11,657 nt of DNA, from contig JAIRTY010000324.1 of assembly GCA_031254715.1 (NCBI GenBank), positions 1 through 11,657 of the forward strand, in the 5' to 3' direction. This DNA is from Nocardiopsaceae bacterium. Its GTDB lineage: Bacteria > Actinomycetota > Actinomycetes > Streptosporangiales > Streptosporangiaceae. Shown here piece after piece: positions 1 to 6,674 of the stretch (the stretch's first letter is position 1; each line of letters begins with the position of its first letter). A program made the translations under genes and the position numbers. The notes under the pieces are model-generated. The model saw nothing but the letters and a program-made list of their open reading frames with translations. It was not told where the DNA came from and ran no database searches.

Positions 1-1
1 C

Positions 2-1108
2 ACCCACGTCACGGGCTTCGAGCGGGCACTGGTCAGGACGCTGAACGAGCAGCTACGGGCGACCCGGCTGCTCAAGAACGGCGACGAGCCGGTACTCAAG
101 GAGGATGCCGCCGAGGGCCTGGCCGCGGTGGTGGCGGTGCGGGTGCCGGAGCCGCAGTTCGAGGGGCAGACCAAGGAGGTGCTGGGCACCCCGGCGGCCT
201 CCCGGATCGTGGGCCAGGTGGTGTCCGCCGAGCTCAAGTCGTTCCTGGAGTCGCGTGGCCGGACCCGGCAGCAGTCCCGGGCCCTGCTCGAGAAGGTCGT
301 CGCCGCGGCGAAGACCCGGATCGCCGCCCGCGAGCACCGGGACAACCAGCGCCGCAAGTCGGCGCTCGCCACCTCCGCCCTGCCCGCCAAGCTGGTGGAC
401 TGCCGCAGCGCCGACGACCGCAGCGAGCTGTTCATCGTGGAGGGAGACTCCGCGCTGGGCACCGCCAAGCTGGCGCGGGACTCGGAGTTCCAGGCGCTGC
501 TGCCGATCCGCGGCAAGATCCTCAACGTGCAGAAGGCGTCCCTGGCCGACATGCTCAAGAACGCCGAGTGCGCGGACATCATCCGGGTGATCGGGGCCGG
601 CTCGGGTGCCGGCTTCGAACTGGACGCCGCCCGCTACCAGCGCGTGATCATCATGGCTGACGCGGACGTGGACGGCGCGCACATCAGGACCCTGCTGCTG
701 ACCCTGTTCCACCGGTACATGCGGCCGATGCTGGAGGCCGGCCGGGTATTCGCGGCGGTGCCGCCGCTGCACCGGGTCGAGCTCACCAGCACCCGCAAGG
801 GCCAGCAGAAGTACCGATACACCTACTCCGACAGCGAGCTGCGGCGGGCACTGATCGAACTCGAGCGCAGGGGGCAGCGCTGGAAGGAGCCGGTGCAGCG
901 GTACAAGGGCCTGGGGGAGATGGACGCCGGGCAGCTCGCCGAGACCACCATGGACCCGCGCCACCGGCTGCTGCGCCGCATCAAGATCGGCGACGCCGAG
1001 GCCGCCGCCGCGATGTTCGGCCTGCTCATGGGCAGCGAGGTGGGGCCCCGCCGCGATTTCATAGTGAGCGGGGCCAGCGAGCTGGATCCGTCGCGCATTG
1101 ATGCGTGA
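2..1108 (+). CDS. parE: DNA topoisomerase IV subunit B (ParE), C-terminal part
   Basis: This is the ATPase/TOPRIM subunit of the type IIA topoisomerase that, with ParC, unlinks replicated chromosomes. The gene enters from the left edge already in frame; 368 residues are visible. The missing upstream part should hold the GHKL ATPase domain and the start of the transducer domain. Visible parts in order: end of the transducer domain (PQFEGQTKEVLG), TOPRIM motif EGDSALG at fragment residues 147-153, metal-binding DADVDG at 220-225, and the C-terminal RYKGLGEM motif near 300. The short tail after RYKGLGEM, lacking the large insert of some proteobacterial GyrB proteins, fits the GyrB/ParE form of Gram-positive bacteria. 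ParE is preferred over GyrB because the partner encoded nearby is a ParC-type A subunit. GyrB is the only serious alternative. The end is the TGA at 1106-1108. Confidence 0.93.
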   Translation, partial: THVTGFERALVRTLNEQLRATRLLKNGDEPVLKEDAAEGLAAVVAVRVPEPQFEGQTKEVLGTPAASRIVGQVVSAELKSFLESRGRTRQQSRALLEKVVAAAKTRIAAREHRDNQRRKSALATSALPAKLVDCRSADDRSELFIVEGDSALGTAKLARDSEFQALLPIRGKILNVQKASLADMLKNAECADIIRVIGAGSGAGFELDAARYQRVIIMADADVDGAHIRTLLLTLFHRYMRPMLEAGRVFAAVPPLHRVELTSTRKGQQKYRYTYSDSELRRALIELERRGQRWKEPVQRYKGLGEMDAGQLAETTMDPRHRLLRRIKIGDAEAAAAMFGLLMGSEVGPRRDFIVSGASELDPSRIDA

Positions 1109-1112
1109 GCGG

Positions 1113-1141
1113 GCCCTGCCCGGGGGTTCCGGGGTGCGGGC
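1113..1141 (+). terminator. Probable terminator hairpin after parE
   Basis: Five bases after the parE stop, GCCC (1113-1116) pairs with GGGC (1138-1141). Inside it CCCGG (1119-1123) pairs with CCGGG (1129-1133), leaving a GGGTT loop and a small internal loop. There is no U-tract, which is common for actinobacterial terminators. Its position suits the end of the parE transcript. This was read by eye and no folding energy was computed. Confidence 0.5.
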
Positions 1142-1195
1142 ACTGGAGCCGGCAAGGGACAGTCCGAGAGACGGCCACCGTTCGGTAAAGAAAAC

Positions 1196-1231
1196 TCGTA
1201 GTTACGAACAGTGCCCGATAGTATTCACAGC
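1196..1231 (+). promoter_or_regulatory. Probable leaderless promoter with a 12-bp palindrome
   Basis: TAGTAT at 1219-1224 resembles an actinobacterial -10 box and ends 7 bases before the GTG at 1232. Transcription would therefore start at or next to the start codon, giving a leaderless mRNA. No Shine-Dalgarno sequence precedes that GTG, which agrees. Where the -35 box should lie there is a palindrome, TCGTA-GT-TACGA (1196-1207). It sits inside a wider pair GTTCG (1180-1184) and CGAAC (1205-1209). The stretch 1181-1208 is unusually AT-rich for this sequence. A repressor or activator site is plausible; no regulator can be named. Confidence 0.45.
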
Positions 1232-1600
1232 GTGACGAGACAATCACTCATTGCTGATTTCCTGCGTACGCAGGCGGGGTGGCGCCTGACGTATGCGGGG
1301 AGCGACCCGCTGTCCACCGCCCGCTGCGTGGCGGCCCTGCTCGACGTCGCCGCCTTCGCGGCCACGCTGCCCGATGACGATCCGGATCTGACCGCGCTCG
1401 CGCGGTGCGGCTGCTTCCGCGGGGCAGTGTTCGATCCCGGGCCGAAGGGCATCACCATCGCCCGCTGGTGGCAGTACGGCGACGTGCTGCCGGGCAGCGC
1501 CAGGCCCGCGCGGCCGGCCCCTCGCCCGGCCGGGCCGCGCGAGCTGATCTCGGCCCTGGCGGCGGCGGTGAGCCCCGGCGCCGGCCAGGCGGTCGCCTGA
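1232..1600 (+). CDS. Hypothetical protein between parE and parC
   Basis: I do not recognise a named family. The product is 122 residues from the GTG at 1232; a GTG at 1211 would add seven residues but overlaps the probable -10 box, so 1232 is preferred. The body contains GWRLTYAGSDPLSTARCVAAL, a DDDPDLTALARCGCFRG stretch with two close cysteines, and GPKGITIARWWQYGDVLPG. It ends in a Pro/Ala/Arg-rich linker and a short alanine-rich helix. There is no signal peptide or membrane segment. G/C dominates third codon positions after the first ten codons, which supports real coding. The stop lies 12 bp from the convergent parC stop. The composition suggests a small soluble protein of one globular domain with a disordered tail. 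A DNA- or enzyme-binding partner role is speculation. Confidence 0.72.
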   Translation: MTRQSLIADFLRTQAGWRLTYAGSDPLSTARCVAALLDVAAFAATLPDDDPDLTALARCGCFRGAVFDPGPKGITIARWWQYGDVLPGSARPARPAPRPAGPRELISALAAAVSPGAGQAVA

Positions 1601-1612
1601 CGCAGCGAGCGG

Positions 1613-4198
1613 CTACGCCGGCGGCGCCAGGCCGCCGAGAGCGGCCAGCGGACCGGTGATCCGGGCCCCGGAACCATCCCGCCGGCCGTCGGCCGCTGGC
1701 AGTTCCACCGGCACCCCGGCGTCGGTCGCGCCCCGGGCGGGCGCGGGCCCGGCCCACGCCAGCAGCAGGCTGTCCTCGCCCTTGAGGAACCGGTGGCAGC
1801 GGACCCCGCCGGTGCCCCGTCCCTTCGCCGGGTACTCGCGGTAGGGCGTCACCTTGGCGGTGGCCCCGCCGGTGCCCGGCAGCGCGCGGCTGCTGCCAGC
1901 GATCGTGGCCACCACCGGCCCGGCGCCGGCCGCGCCGCCCGGCGCTGTCTCGTCCCCGCCTGGCGTGCCTGCCGCCGGCCCAGCCGATGCCACCGCGCCG
2001 AACCACACCACGGACGCGCGGGCGGCCAGCCGGATGCCCGCCATCCCGCCGGCAGTCCGGCCCTGCGGCCGGACCGAGCCGCCCGGGAACCGGAGCAACT
2101 GGGCGTCGCTGCTGATGAACACCAGGTCATAGTCCTCGCTGGGCAGCTGGACCGCGCCGACCACGCGGTCGCCCTCCTTCAGCGAGATCACCTCGAACTC
2201 GGTGGTGCTGCTCGGGTAGTCGGGCGCGACCCGCTTGACGACCCCGGCCGCAGTGCCCAGCGCCAGCCCGGCCCCGCCGGCCTCCGCCGCCGCCAGCCCG
2301 ACCACGGTCTCGCCCGGGTCCAGCGACACGAACTCGCTGACCGGCGCGCCGCCGGCCAGCGAGGGGGAGTGGGCGCCGGGCGGCAGCGCCGGGATCTCCA
2401 GCACCCCGATCCGCAGCAGCCGCCCGGCCGACGTCACCACCGCGGTGGTGCCGCGGGACGTGGACCGCACCGCCGACACGATCGCATCGTGCGCCGCCCG
2501 CGGCCCGGCCCCGTTCCCGCCCGCCGGCCCGTTCCCGTTTCCGCCCGGCTGGCCGTCACCCGCCCCGGCCGCCTCGGCGCCGCCGGTGATGGCGGACCGG
2601 GCCAGCAGGCCGGCCGACGACAGCAGCACCTGGCACGGCTCGTCCGGCACTTCCAGCGGAACGGCCGCCGTCCGCGCGGCGCCGGTGCCTTCCAGCAGCA
2701 CCGTCCGGCGCGGGGTGGCGAACCGCTTGCCGGCGTCGCCCAGCTCGCCGGACACGACCTCGCGCAGCCGCGCCTCCGATTCCAGGATCGCGGTCAGCTC
2801 GGCGATCTCGGCCTGCAGCGTCTCCCGCTCGCGCTCCAGTTCCAGCCGGTCGTACCGGGTGAGCCGCCGCAGCGGGGTGTCGAGGATGTACTGCGCCTGG
2901 ACCTCGGACAGGTCGAACACCGACATCAGCCGCTGCCTGGCAGCGGCGGTGTCGTCGCTGGCCCGGATCACCTGGATGACCTCGTCGATGTTGAGCAGCG
3001 CGATCAGCAGGCCGTCCACCAGGTGCAGCCGGTCGCTGCGCTTGCGCCGCCGGAACTCGCTCCGCCGCCGGACCACCTCTATGCGATGGTCAACGAAGAT
3101 CTGCAGCGCCTCGGCCAGGCCCAGCACCCGCGGCTGGCCGTCGACCAGGGCGACATTATTGATTCCGAACGATTCCTCCATCGGGGTGAGCCGGTACAGC
3201 TCGGCGAGCACCGCCTCGGGGTGGAAGCCGCCCCGCACCTCGATGACCAGCCGCAGCCCCTGCCGGCGGTCGGTGAGGTCCTTCAGGTCGGAGATCCCGG
3301 TGAGCTTCCTCGCCTGCACCAGGTCCTTGATCCGCGCGATCACCTTCTCCGGCCCCACCCCGTAGGGAAGCTCGGTGACCACGATCCCGGTCCGCCGGGG
3401 GGTGACCTTCTCGATCCGGGTGGTGGCGCGGGTGCGGAACGTGCCGCGGCCGGTCTCGTACGCCTCCCTGATGCCGTCCAGGCCGACGATCTTCCCGCCG
3501 GTAGGCAGGTCCGGGCCGGGCACGAACCGCATCAGCTCGTCCAGGCTCGCGTCCGGGGTGGCGATCAGGTGCCGGGCGGCCGCGATGACCTCGCCGAGGT
3601 TGTGCGGCGCCATGTTGGTGGCCATCCCGACCGCGATCCCGGAAGTGCCGTTGACCAGCAGGTTCGGCAGGCCGGCCGGCAGCACCTCGGGCTGGACCTC
3701 GGTGCCGTCGTAGTTGGGCTCGAAGTCCACGGTGTCCTCGTCGATGGAGGCCACCATCTCCATCGCCGCCGCGGTCAGCCGCGCCTCGGTGTACCGCATG
3801 GCGGCGGGAGCGTCGTCGCCGCCGAGCGAGCCGAAGTTGCCGTGCCCGTCCACCAGCGGCAGCCGCATCGCCCACGGCTGCGCCAGCCGCACCAGCGCGT
3901 CGTAGATGGCGCTGTCGCCGTGCGGGTGCAGCCGCCCCATGACCTCGCCGACCACCCGGGCGCACTTGACATGACCGCGGTCGGGGCGCAGGCCCATCTC
4001 GTTCATCTGGTAGAGGATCCGGCGCTGCACCGGCTTGAGCCCGTCCCGGGCGTCCGGCAGGGCGCGCTGGTAGATGGTGGAGTACGCGTACTCCAGGTAG
4101 CTGCCGCGCATCTCATCAGCGACGTCGACGTCGGTGATGTTCTCCTCGAAGTCCTCGGGCGGCGGGGGTGCCGTGGTGCGTCGTGCCATGTCCGCCAT
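1613..4198 (-). CDS. parC: DNA topoisomerase IV subunit A (ParC)
   Basis: This is the DNA-breaking and rejoining subunit that works with ParE in chromosome decatenation. Positions count from the ATG at 4198. The N-terminal winged-helix region has DARDGLKPVQRRILYQMNEMGLRP. The quinolone-determining segment is HPHGDSAIYDA, with the usual Ser and Asp at about 96 and 100. The catalytic tyrosine is in AMRYTEARL (Tyr136). A long coiled-coil arm follows at about 375-490. The C-terminal domain shows beta-pinwheel-type repeats, and GyrA-box-like segments (QGRTAGG, AKGRGTGG) are degenerate, as expected for ParC rather than GyrA. A Gly/Asn/Ala-rich insert lies at about 539-570. An AGGCGG Shine-Dalgarno precedes the chosen ATG by four bases. 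A GTG at 4225 or an ATG at 4189 (MARR, the start usual in Streptomyces relatives) is possible. The gene converges on parE. Confidence 0.95.
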   Translation of the reverse strand: MADMARRTTAPPPPEDFEENITDVDVADEMRGSYLEYAYSTIYQRALPDARDGLKPVQRRILYQMNEMGLRPDRGHVKCARVVGEVMGRLHPHGDSAIYDALVRLAQPWAMRLPLVDGHGNFGSLGGDDAPAAMRYTEARLTAAAMEMVASIDEDTVDFEPNYDGTEVQPEVLPAGLPNLLVNGTSGIAVGMATNMAPHNLGEVIAAARHLIATPDASLDELMRFVPGPDLPTGGKIVGLDGIREAYETGRGTFRTRATTRIEKVTPRRTGIVVTELPYGVGPEKVIARIKDLVQARKLTGISDLKDLTDRRQGLRLVIEVRGGFHPEAVLAELYRLTPMEESFGINNVALVDGQPRVLGLAEALQIFVDHRIEVVRRRSEFRRRKRSDRLHLVDGLLIALLNIDEVIQVIRASDDTAAARQRLMSVFDLSEVQAQYILDTPLRRLTRYDRLELERERETLQAEIAELTAILESEARLREVVSGELGDAGKRFATPRRTVLLEGTGAARTAAVPLEVPDEPCQVLLSSAGLLARSAITGGAEAAGAGDGQPGGNGNGPAGGNGAGPRAAHDAIVSAVRSTSRGTTAVVTSAGRLLRIGVLEIPALPPGAHSPSLAGGAPVSEFVSLDPGETVVGLAAAEAGGAGLALGTAAGVVKRVAPDYPSSTTEFEVISLKEGDRVVGAVQLPSEDYDLVFISSDAQLLRFPGGSVRPQGRTAGGMAGIRLAARASVVWFGAVASAGPAAGTPGGDETAPGGAAGAGPVVATIAGSSRALPGTGGATAKVTPYREYPAKGRGTGGVRCHRFLKGEDSLLLAWAGPAPARGATDAGVPVELPAADGRRDGSGARITGPLAALGGLAPPA

Positions 4199-4304
4199 TG
4201 TGCCGCCTGGCCCGGACGATTCCACGCACCGACAAGCCAGGGACTGCTACGGCTGGAGGCCGAGCGCGGCCCGGGGACCGGCTGCCAGGGAGGGCGGGGC
4301 GGCG

Positions 4305-5114
4305 TCAGCTGGCGGCGAAGCCGCCGTCCACGAACAGGGTCTGGCCGGTGACATAGTCGCTGGCCCGGCCGGCCAGGAACACGGTGGCGCCGGCGAAGTC
4401 CTCCGGCAGGCCGTTGCGCCCGATCATGGTCCGGCCGGCGAGAGCGGAGACGCGGGCCGGGTCGGCGGCCACCTCGGCGGTCAGCGGCGTGAGCACGAAG
4501 CCCGGCGCCACCGCGTTGCAGCACACGCCGTGGCGCGCCCACGCCTCCGACTGCGACCGGGTGAGCGCGACCAGGCCGGCCTTGGATGCGCCGTAGCCGC
4601 CGCTGTTGCCGAACGCCCGGAATGCCTGCTGGGAGATCACGTTGATGATCCGGCCCCAGCCGCGTTCTGCCATCGGCGGCCCGAACCGCTGTCCGAGCAG
4701 GAACGGCGCGGTCAGGTTGACCTCCAGCAGCCGGTCCCAGGTGTCCGGGGCCAGCTCGGGCAGGGGCGGGCGGTCGTTCACCCCGGCCGCGCTGACCAGG
4801 ATGTCCGGCTCCCCGAACGGGCCGGCGGCCGCGTCGGCGGCCCGCTGGACCGCCGTCCGGTCGGCGAGATCGGCGCTGACCCAGGCGGCCTCGCAGCCTG
4901 CCCGCCGCAGCTCAGAGACGGTGGCGGCCAGCGCTTCCTGGCGGCGGGCGAGGATGACCACCCGGGCTCCGGCCCGGGCCAGGCTGCCCGCCATCACCTT
5001 GCCGATGCCGGAGCTGCCGCCCGTGACCAGCGCCGTGCGGCCGGTCAGCGAGAACAGCCCGGCCAGGTAGTCGCGTACCGGCTCGCCGGCGTCCTGCCCG
5101 CCGCTGCTTTCCAT
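4305..5114 (-). CDS. SDR family oxidoreductase
   Basis: This is a classical short-chain dehydrogenase/reductase, 269 residues, cytosolic and NAD(P)-dependent. The Rossmann signature TGGSSGIG is at about 31-38. The usual NNAG is SAAG here (108-111). The structural Asn is in EVNLTAP (133). The catalytic Ser is in NVISQQA (161), with Tyr174 and Lys178 in YGASK. The tail GQTLFVDGGF is typical of the family. The short extension before FSLTGRTALVTGG resembles gluconate 5-dehydrogenase and 2-deoxygluconate 3-dehydrogenase types, but family resemblance cannot fix the substrate. The kinase gene lies 69 bp upstream on the same strand, so the two may share a transcript, although a strong hairpin lies between them. 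A GTG at 5117 directly before the ATG is an alternative start; the ribosome site does not decide. Confidence 0.9.
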   Translation of the reverse strand: MESSGGQDAGEPVRDYLAGLFSLTGRTALVTGGSSGIGKVMAGSLARAGARVVILARRQEALAATVSELRRAGCEAAWVSADLADRTAVQRAADAAAGPFGEPDILVSAAGVNDRPPLPELAPDTWDRLLEVNLTAPFLLGQRFGPPMAERGWGRIINVISQQAFRAFGNSGGYGASKAGLVALTRSQSEAWARHGVCCNAVAPGFVLTPLTAEVAADPARVSALAGRTMIGRNGLPEDFAGATVFLAGRASDYVTGQTLFVDGGFAAS

Positions 5115-5137
5115 CACCTCACCGCTCGCCGGGGGCC

Positions 5138-5161
5138 GCGGGCCGGGCCGGTCCGGCCCGC
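5138..5161 (-). terminator. GC-rich hairpin between the kinase and dehydrogenase genes
   Basis: GCGGGCCGG (5138-5146) and CCGGCCCGC (5153-5161) form a perfect nine-base stem with a six-base loop. It lies 22 bases after the kinase stop and 23 bases before the dehydrogenase start on the - strand. It could end or weaken transcription out of the kinase gene, or act as a processing or stability element in a shared mRNA. No U-tract follows. Confidence 0.4.
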
Positions 5162-5183
5162 CGCGGTGCCACCGGTAGCGGGA

Positions 5184-6074
5184 TCAGAGCGCAGGGCGCG
5201 CGCCGACCTGGCCGCGGGCCCGGGTGGCGAGCCGGCAGCCGCTGGCGAGGGCCTCGGCCGGGGGCTTGTGGTCCAGCCACGGCACCAGGAACCCGGCGCA
5301 GAAGCCGTCCCCGGCGCCGGTGCCGTCCACGAGCTCCTCGACCGGCTCGGCGGGCACATGGACCGGGTCGGCCCGGCCGTCGGCGTGCAGCGCCCCGTCG
5401 GCGCCGAGCTTCACGACGACCTCCGGGTACCAGGCCGTCAGCACCCGGGCGGCCTGCGCGGCGTCCTCGCGGCCGGTGATGACCTGGGCCTGTTCCTGGT
5501 TCACCAGCAGCAGCGTGGCGCCGTTGGTCAGCTCCAGGAACGGCTCGGCGCCCAGCCGCTCCAGCGGGCCGGACGACGCGCCGTCCACCGAGATCGTCAT
5601 CGAGGCCCGGCGGGCGAAGTCGAAGGCGGCCAGCCCCGCCTCCCGCGACCCCTCCCGCAGCAGCGTGTACCCGGACACGTGCAGGTGAGTGCCGGGCCCG
5701 AACAGGTCGGCCGGCAGGTCATCGGCCGACAGCGCGCCGTTCGCGCCCGGGTCCGACAGCATCGTCATAGCACCCTTGTGGGTCACCATCACCACGCAGG
5801 TGCCGGTCGGCCGCTCCGGGTCCATCACCAGCCGGGCATCCACCCCGTAGCCCATCAGCTCCATGTCCCGGTTCCGCCCGGCGATGTCGGCGCCCCGGCG
5901 GCCCACGAACGCCACCTCCGCGCCGTCCACCGCCAGCCAGGCCGACACGTTCGCCCCCGACCCGCCGCCGTGCATGGTCACGGTGGCCGGGGTATCGCTC
6001 GCTTTCGCCAGCGGCAAAGCCGCCCGGGCGACCGTGTCCGTCATCAGGTCACCAACGACGACTATCCGCGTCAT
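5184..6074 (-). CDS. PfkB family carbohydrate/nucleoside kinase
   Basis: This is a ribokinase-like enzyme of 296 residues that transfers phosphate from ATP to a sugar or nucleoside hydroxyl. It opens with RIVVVGDLMTD, the usual first strand with a substrate-contacting Asp (13). The first PfkB signature is GGGSGANVSAWLA (36-48). The second is DGTGAGDGFCAGFL (250-263), with catalytic base Asp256 and the anion hole GAGD. Two positions look odd: the conserved NxxE motif reads NQEQ (192-195), and DTTGAGD is DGTGAGD. The ATG at 6074 is chosen because it places the VVVGD strand at the N-terminus; an upstream in-frame extension is Pro/Gly-rich and unlike the family. Relatives with the GGG-x-AN lid occur beside pseudouridine-phosphate glycosidase genes in some actinobacteria. 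No such partner is here, so the substrate is left open. Confidence 0.9.
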   Translation of the reverse strand: MTRIVVVGDLMTDTVARAALPLAKASDTPATVTMHGGGSGANVSAWLAVDGAEVAFVGRRGADIAGRNRDMELMGYGVDARLVMDPERPTGTCVVMVTHKGAMTMLSDPGANGALSADDLPADLFGPGTHLHVSGYTLLREGSREAGLAAFDFARRASMTISVDGASSGPLERLGAEPFLELTNGATLLLVNQEQAQVITGREDAAQAARVLTAWYPEVVVKLGADGALHADGRADPVHVPAEPVEELVDGTGAGDGFCAGFLVPWLDHKPPAEALASGCRLATRARGQVGARPAL

Positions 6075-6383
6075 GCCGTCCACCACCATCGCATCATCCG
6101 GCCGGCAGCCAGTCAGGTCGGGACAGGGCAGCGCCCCGCCGGGCACAGGCTCGCGGACAAGAATTTAACAGTTCTGTGGACAAGGCTCGAGTCGTTCCCC
6201 TGCGAATCCCTGCTCGCCGGACAATACGGCCGGCCGCATCCTGATGAGCGGGAATGCCGCCGCGCGGGAGCCGCCGTCGCACCGATCGGCAGCCGGCAGC
6301 CCGGAATGGCGGCGCCCGGCGGTTAAGGTGTGTCGCGGCAGGACCAGGCGGGAGCAGGATCACGCGAGAGAAGGCTGCGACAG
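6075..6383. other. Gene-free spacer with an AT-rich patch and divergent promoter sequence
   Basis: No convincing gene lies in these 309 bases. A patch at 6157-6177 is markedly AT-rich for this genome. It is flanked by exact direct repeats GGACAAG at 6155-6161 and 6178-6184, with a related GGACAAT at 6219-6225. The spacer must hold the promoters of the kinase gene (leftward) and the small-protein gene (rightward). For the latter, TAAGGT at 6324-6329 is a weak -10 candidate about 55 bases before the ATG. The open frames here have compositions typical of shadow frames. Confidence 0.6.
6163..6172 (-). promoter_or_regulatory. Possible extended -10 promoter for the kinase gene
   Basis: Read on the - strand, the AT-rich patch gives CTGTTAAATT, which can be read as an extended -10 (TG, one base, TAAATT). 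Transcription would start near 6155, leaving a leader of about 80 bases before the ATG at 6074. No good -35 box is visible at the right distance. The call rests mostly on the local AT-richness and position. Confidence 0.28.
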
Positions 6384-6593
6384 ATGACCTGGAGCTGGCA
6401 GCTGGCGAAGGGCGACGGGACGCCGGTGGTCACCGATGCGGTGCCGGCCGAGACCTTCACCAGCCAGGGCGATGCGGAAAGCTGGCTCGGCGAGAACTGG
6501 CGCGACCTGCTGGCCGCTGGCGTGGATCAGGTCACCCTGGCCGAAGACGACCGGGTCGAGTACGGCCCCATGAGCCTGCATCCCGCCGACTAG
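6384..6593 (+). CDS. Small conserved actinobacterial protein of unknown function
   Basis: This is a 69-residue acidic protein starting MTWSWQLAKGDGT. The ATG at 6384 has a good ribosome site, AGAGAAGG at 6367-6374, nine bases upstream; an open frame extending to 6330 lacks such support and has a non-conserved Arg/Gln-rich start. Recognisable segments are the Trp-rich opening, FTSQGDAESWLGENWRDLL (a likely amphipathic helix), and VTLAEDDRVEYGPMSLHP at the end. I recall similar short proteins of the form SWTWRYE...DAESWIGE...YGPMSL in many Streptomyces-like genomes, with no assigned function. There is no signal peptide, metal site or membrane segment. It is monocistronic: a strong palindromic terminator begins 28 bases after its stop. 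Confidence 0.82.
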   Translation: MTWSWQLAKGDGTPVVTDAVPAETFTSQGDAESWLGENWRDLLAAGVDQVTLAEDDRVEYGPMSLHPAD

Positions 6594-6621
6594 CAGCGCC
6601 CAGGCCGACCAGGAGACCGGG

Positions 6622-6653
6622 CGGCCGGGGCCCGCCCGGGCGGGCCCCGGCCG
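6622..6653. terminator. Perfect 32-bp palindrome, bidirectional terminator
   Basis: The 16 bases CGGCCGGGGCCCGCCC (6622-6637) are followed directly by their exact reverse complement (6638-6653). As RNA this folds into a very stable GC-only hairpin, with the central bases forming the loop. It lies between two convergent genes, 28 bases after the small-protein stop and 21 bases beyond the aldo/keto reductase stop. It can serve transcripts from both sides. It lacks a U-tract, as is usual in high-GC actinobacteria. Confidence 0.8.
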
Positions 6654-6674
6654 GCAGCTACCGGATCCGGCCCG

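Noticed and set aside
53..964. A 303-residue - strand open frame opposite parE
   Set aside because: It is antisense to the TOPRIM region of parE and carries no recognisable motif.
1180..1209. A LexA/SOS box from GTTCG...CGAAC
   Set aside because: The half-sites are 20 bases apart and in the opposite order to the actinobacterial GAAC-N4-GTTC consensus.
1793..4351. A very long + strand open frame antisense to parC
   Set aside because: It is the mirror of a real, high-GC gene. Its translation is low-complexity (Pro/Gly/Arg/Ala/Asp/His-rich) with no family motif, while parC on the other strand is unmistakable.
5184..6074. Calling the PfkB protein pseudouridine kinase
   Set aside because: Similarity to kinases found beside pseudouridine-phosphate glycosidase is only recalled, and no glycosidase gene is in the window.
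4134..6326. A long + strand open frame across the dehydrogenase and kinase genes
   Set aside because: It spans two clear - strand genes and their spacer, and its composition is that of a shadow frame.
6094..6363. An 89-residue - strand open frame in the spacer upstream of the kinase
   Set aside because: It has no ribosome site or conserved segment, is Arg/Ala/Pro-rich, and covers the AT-rich promoter patch.
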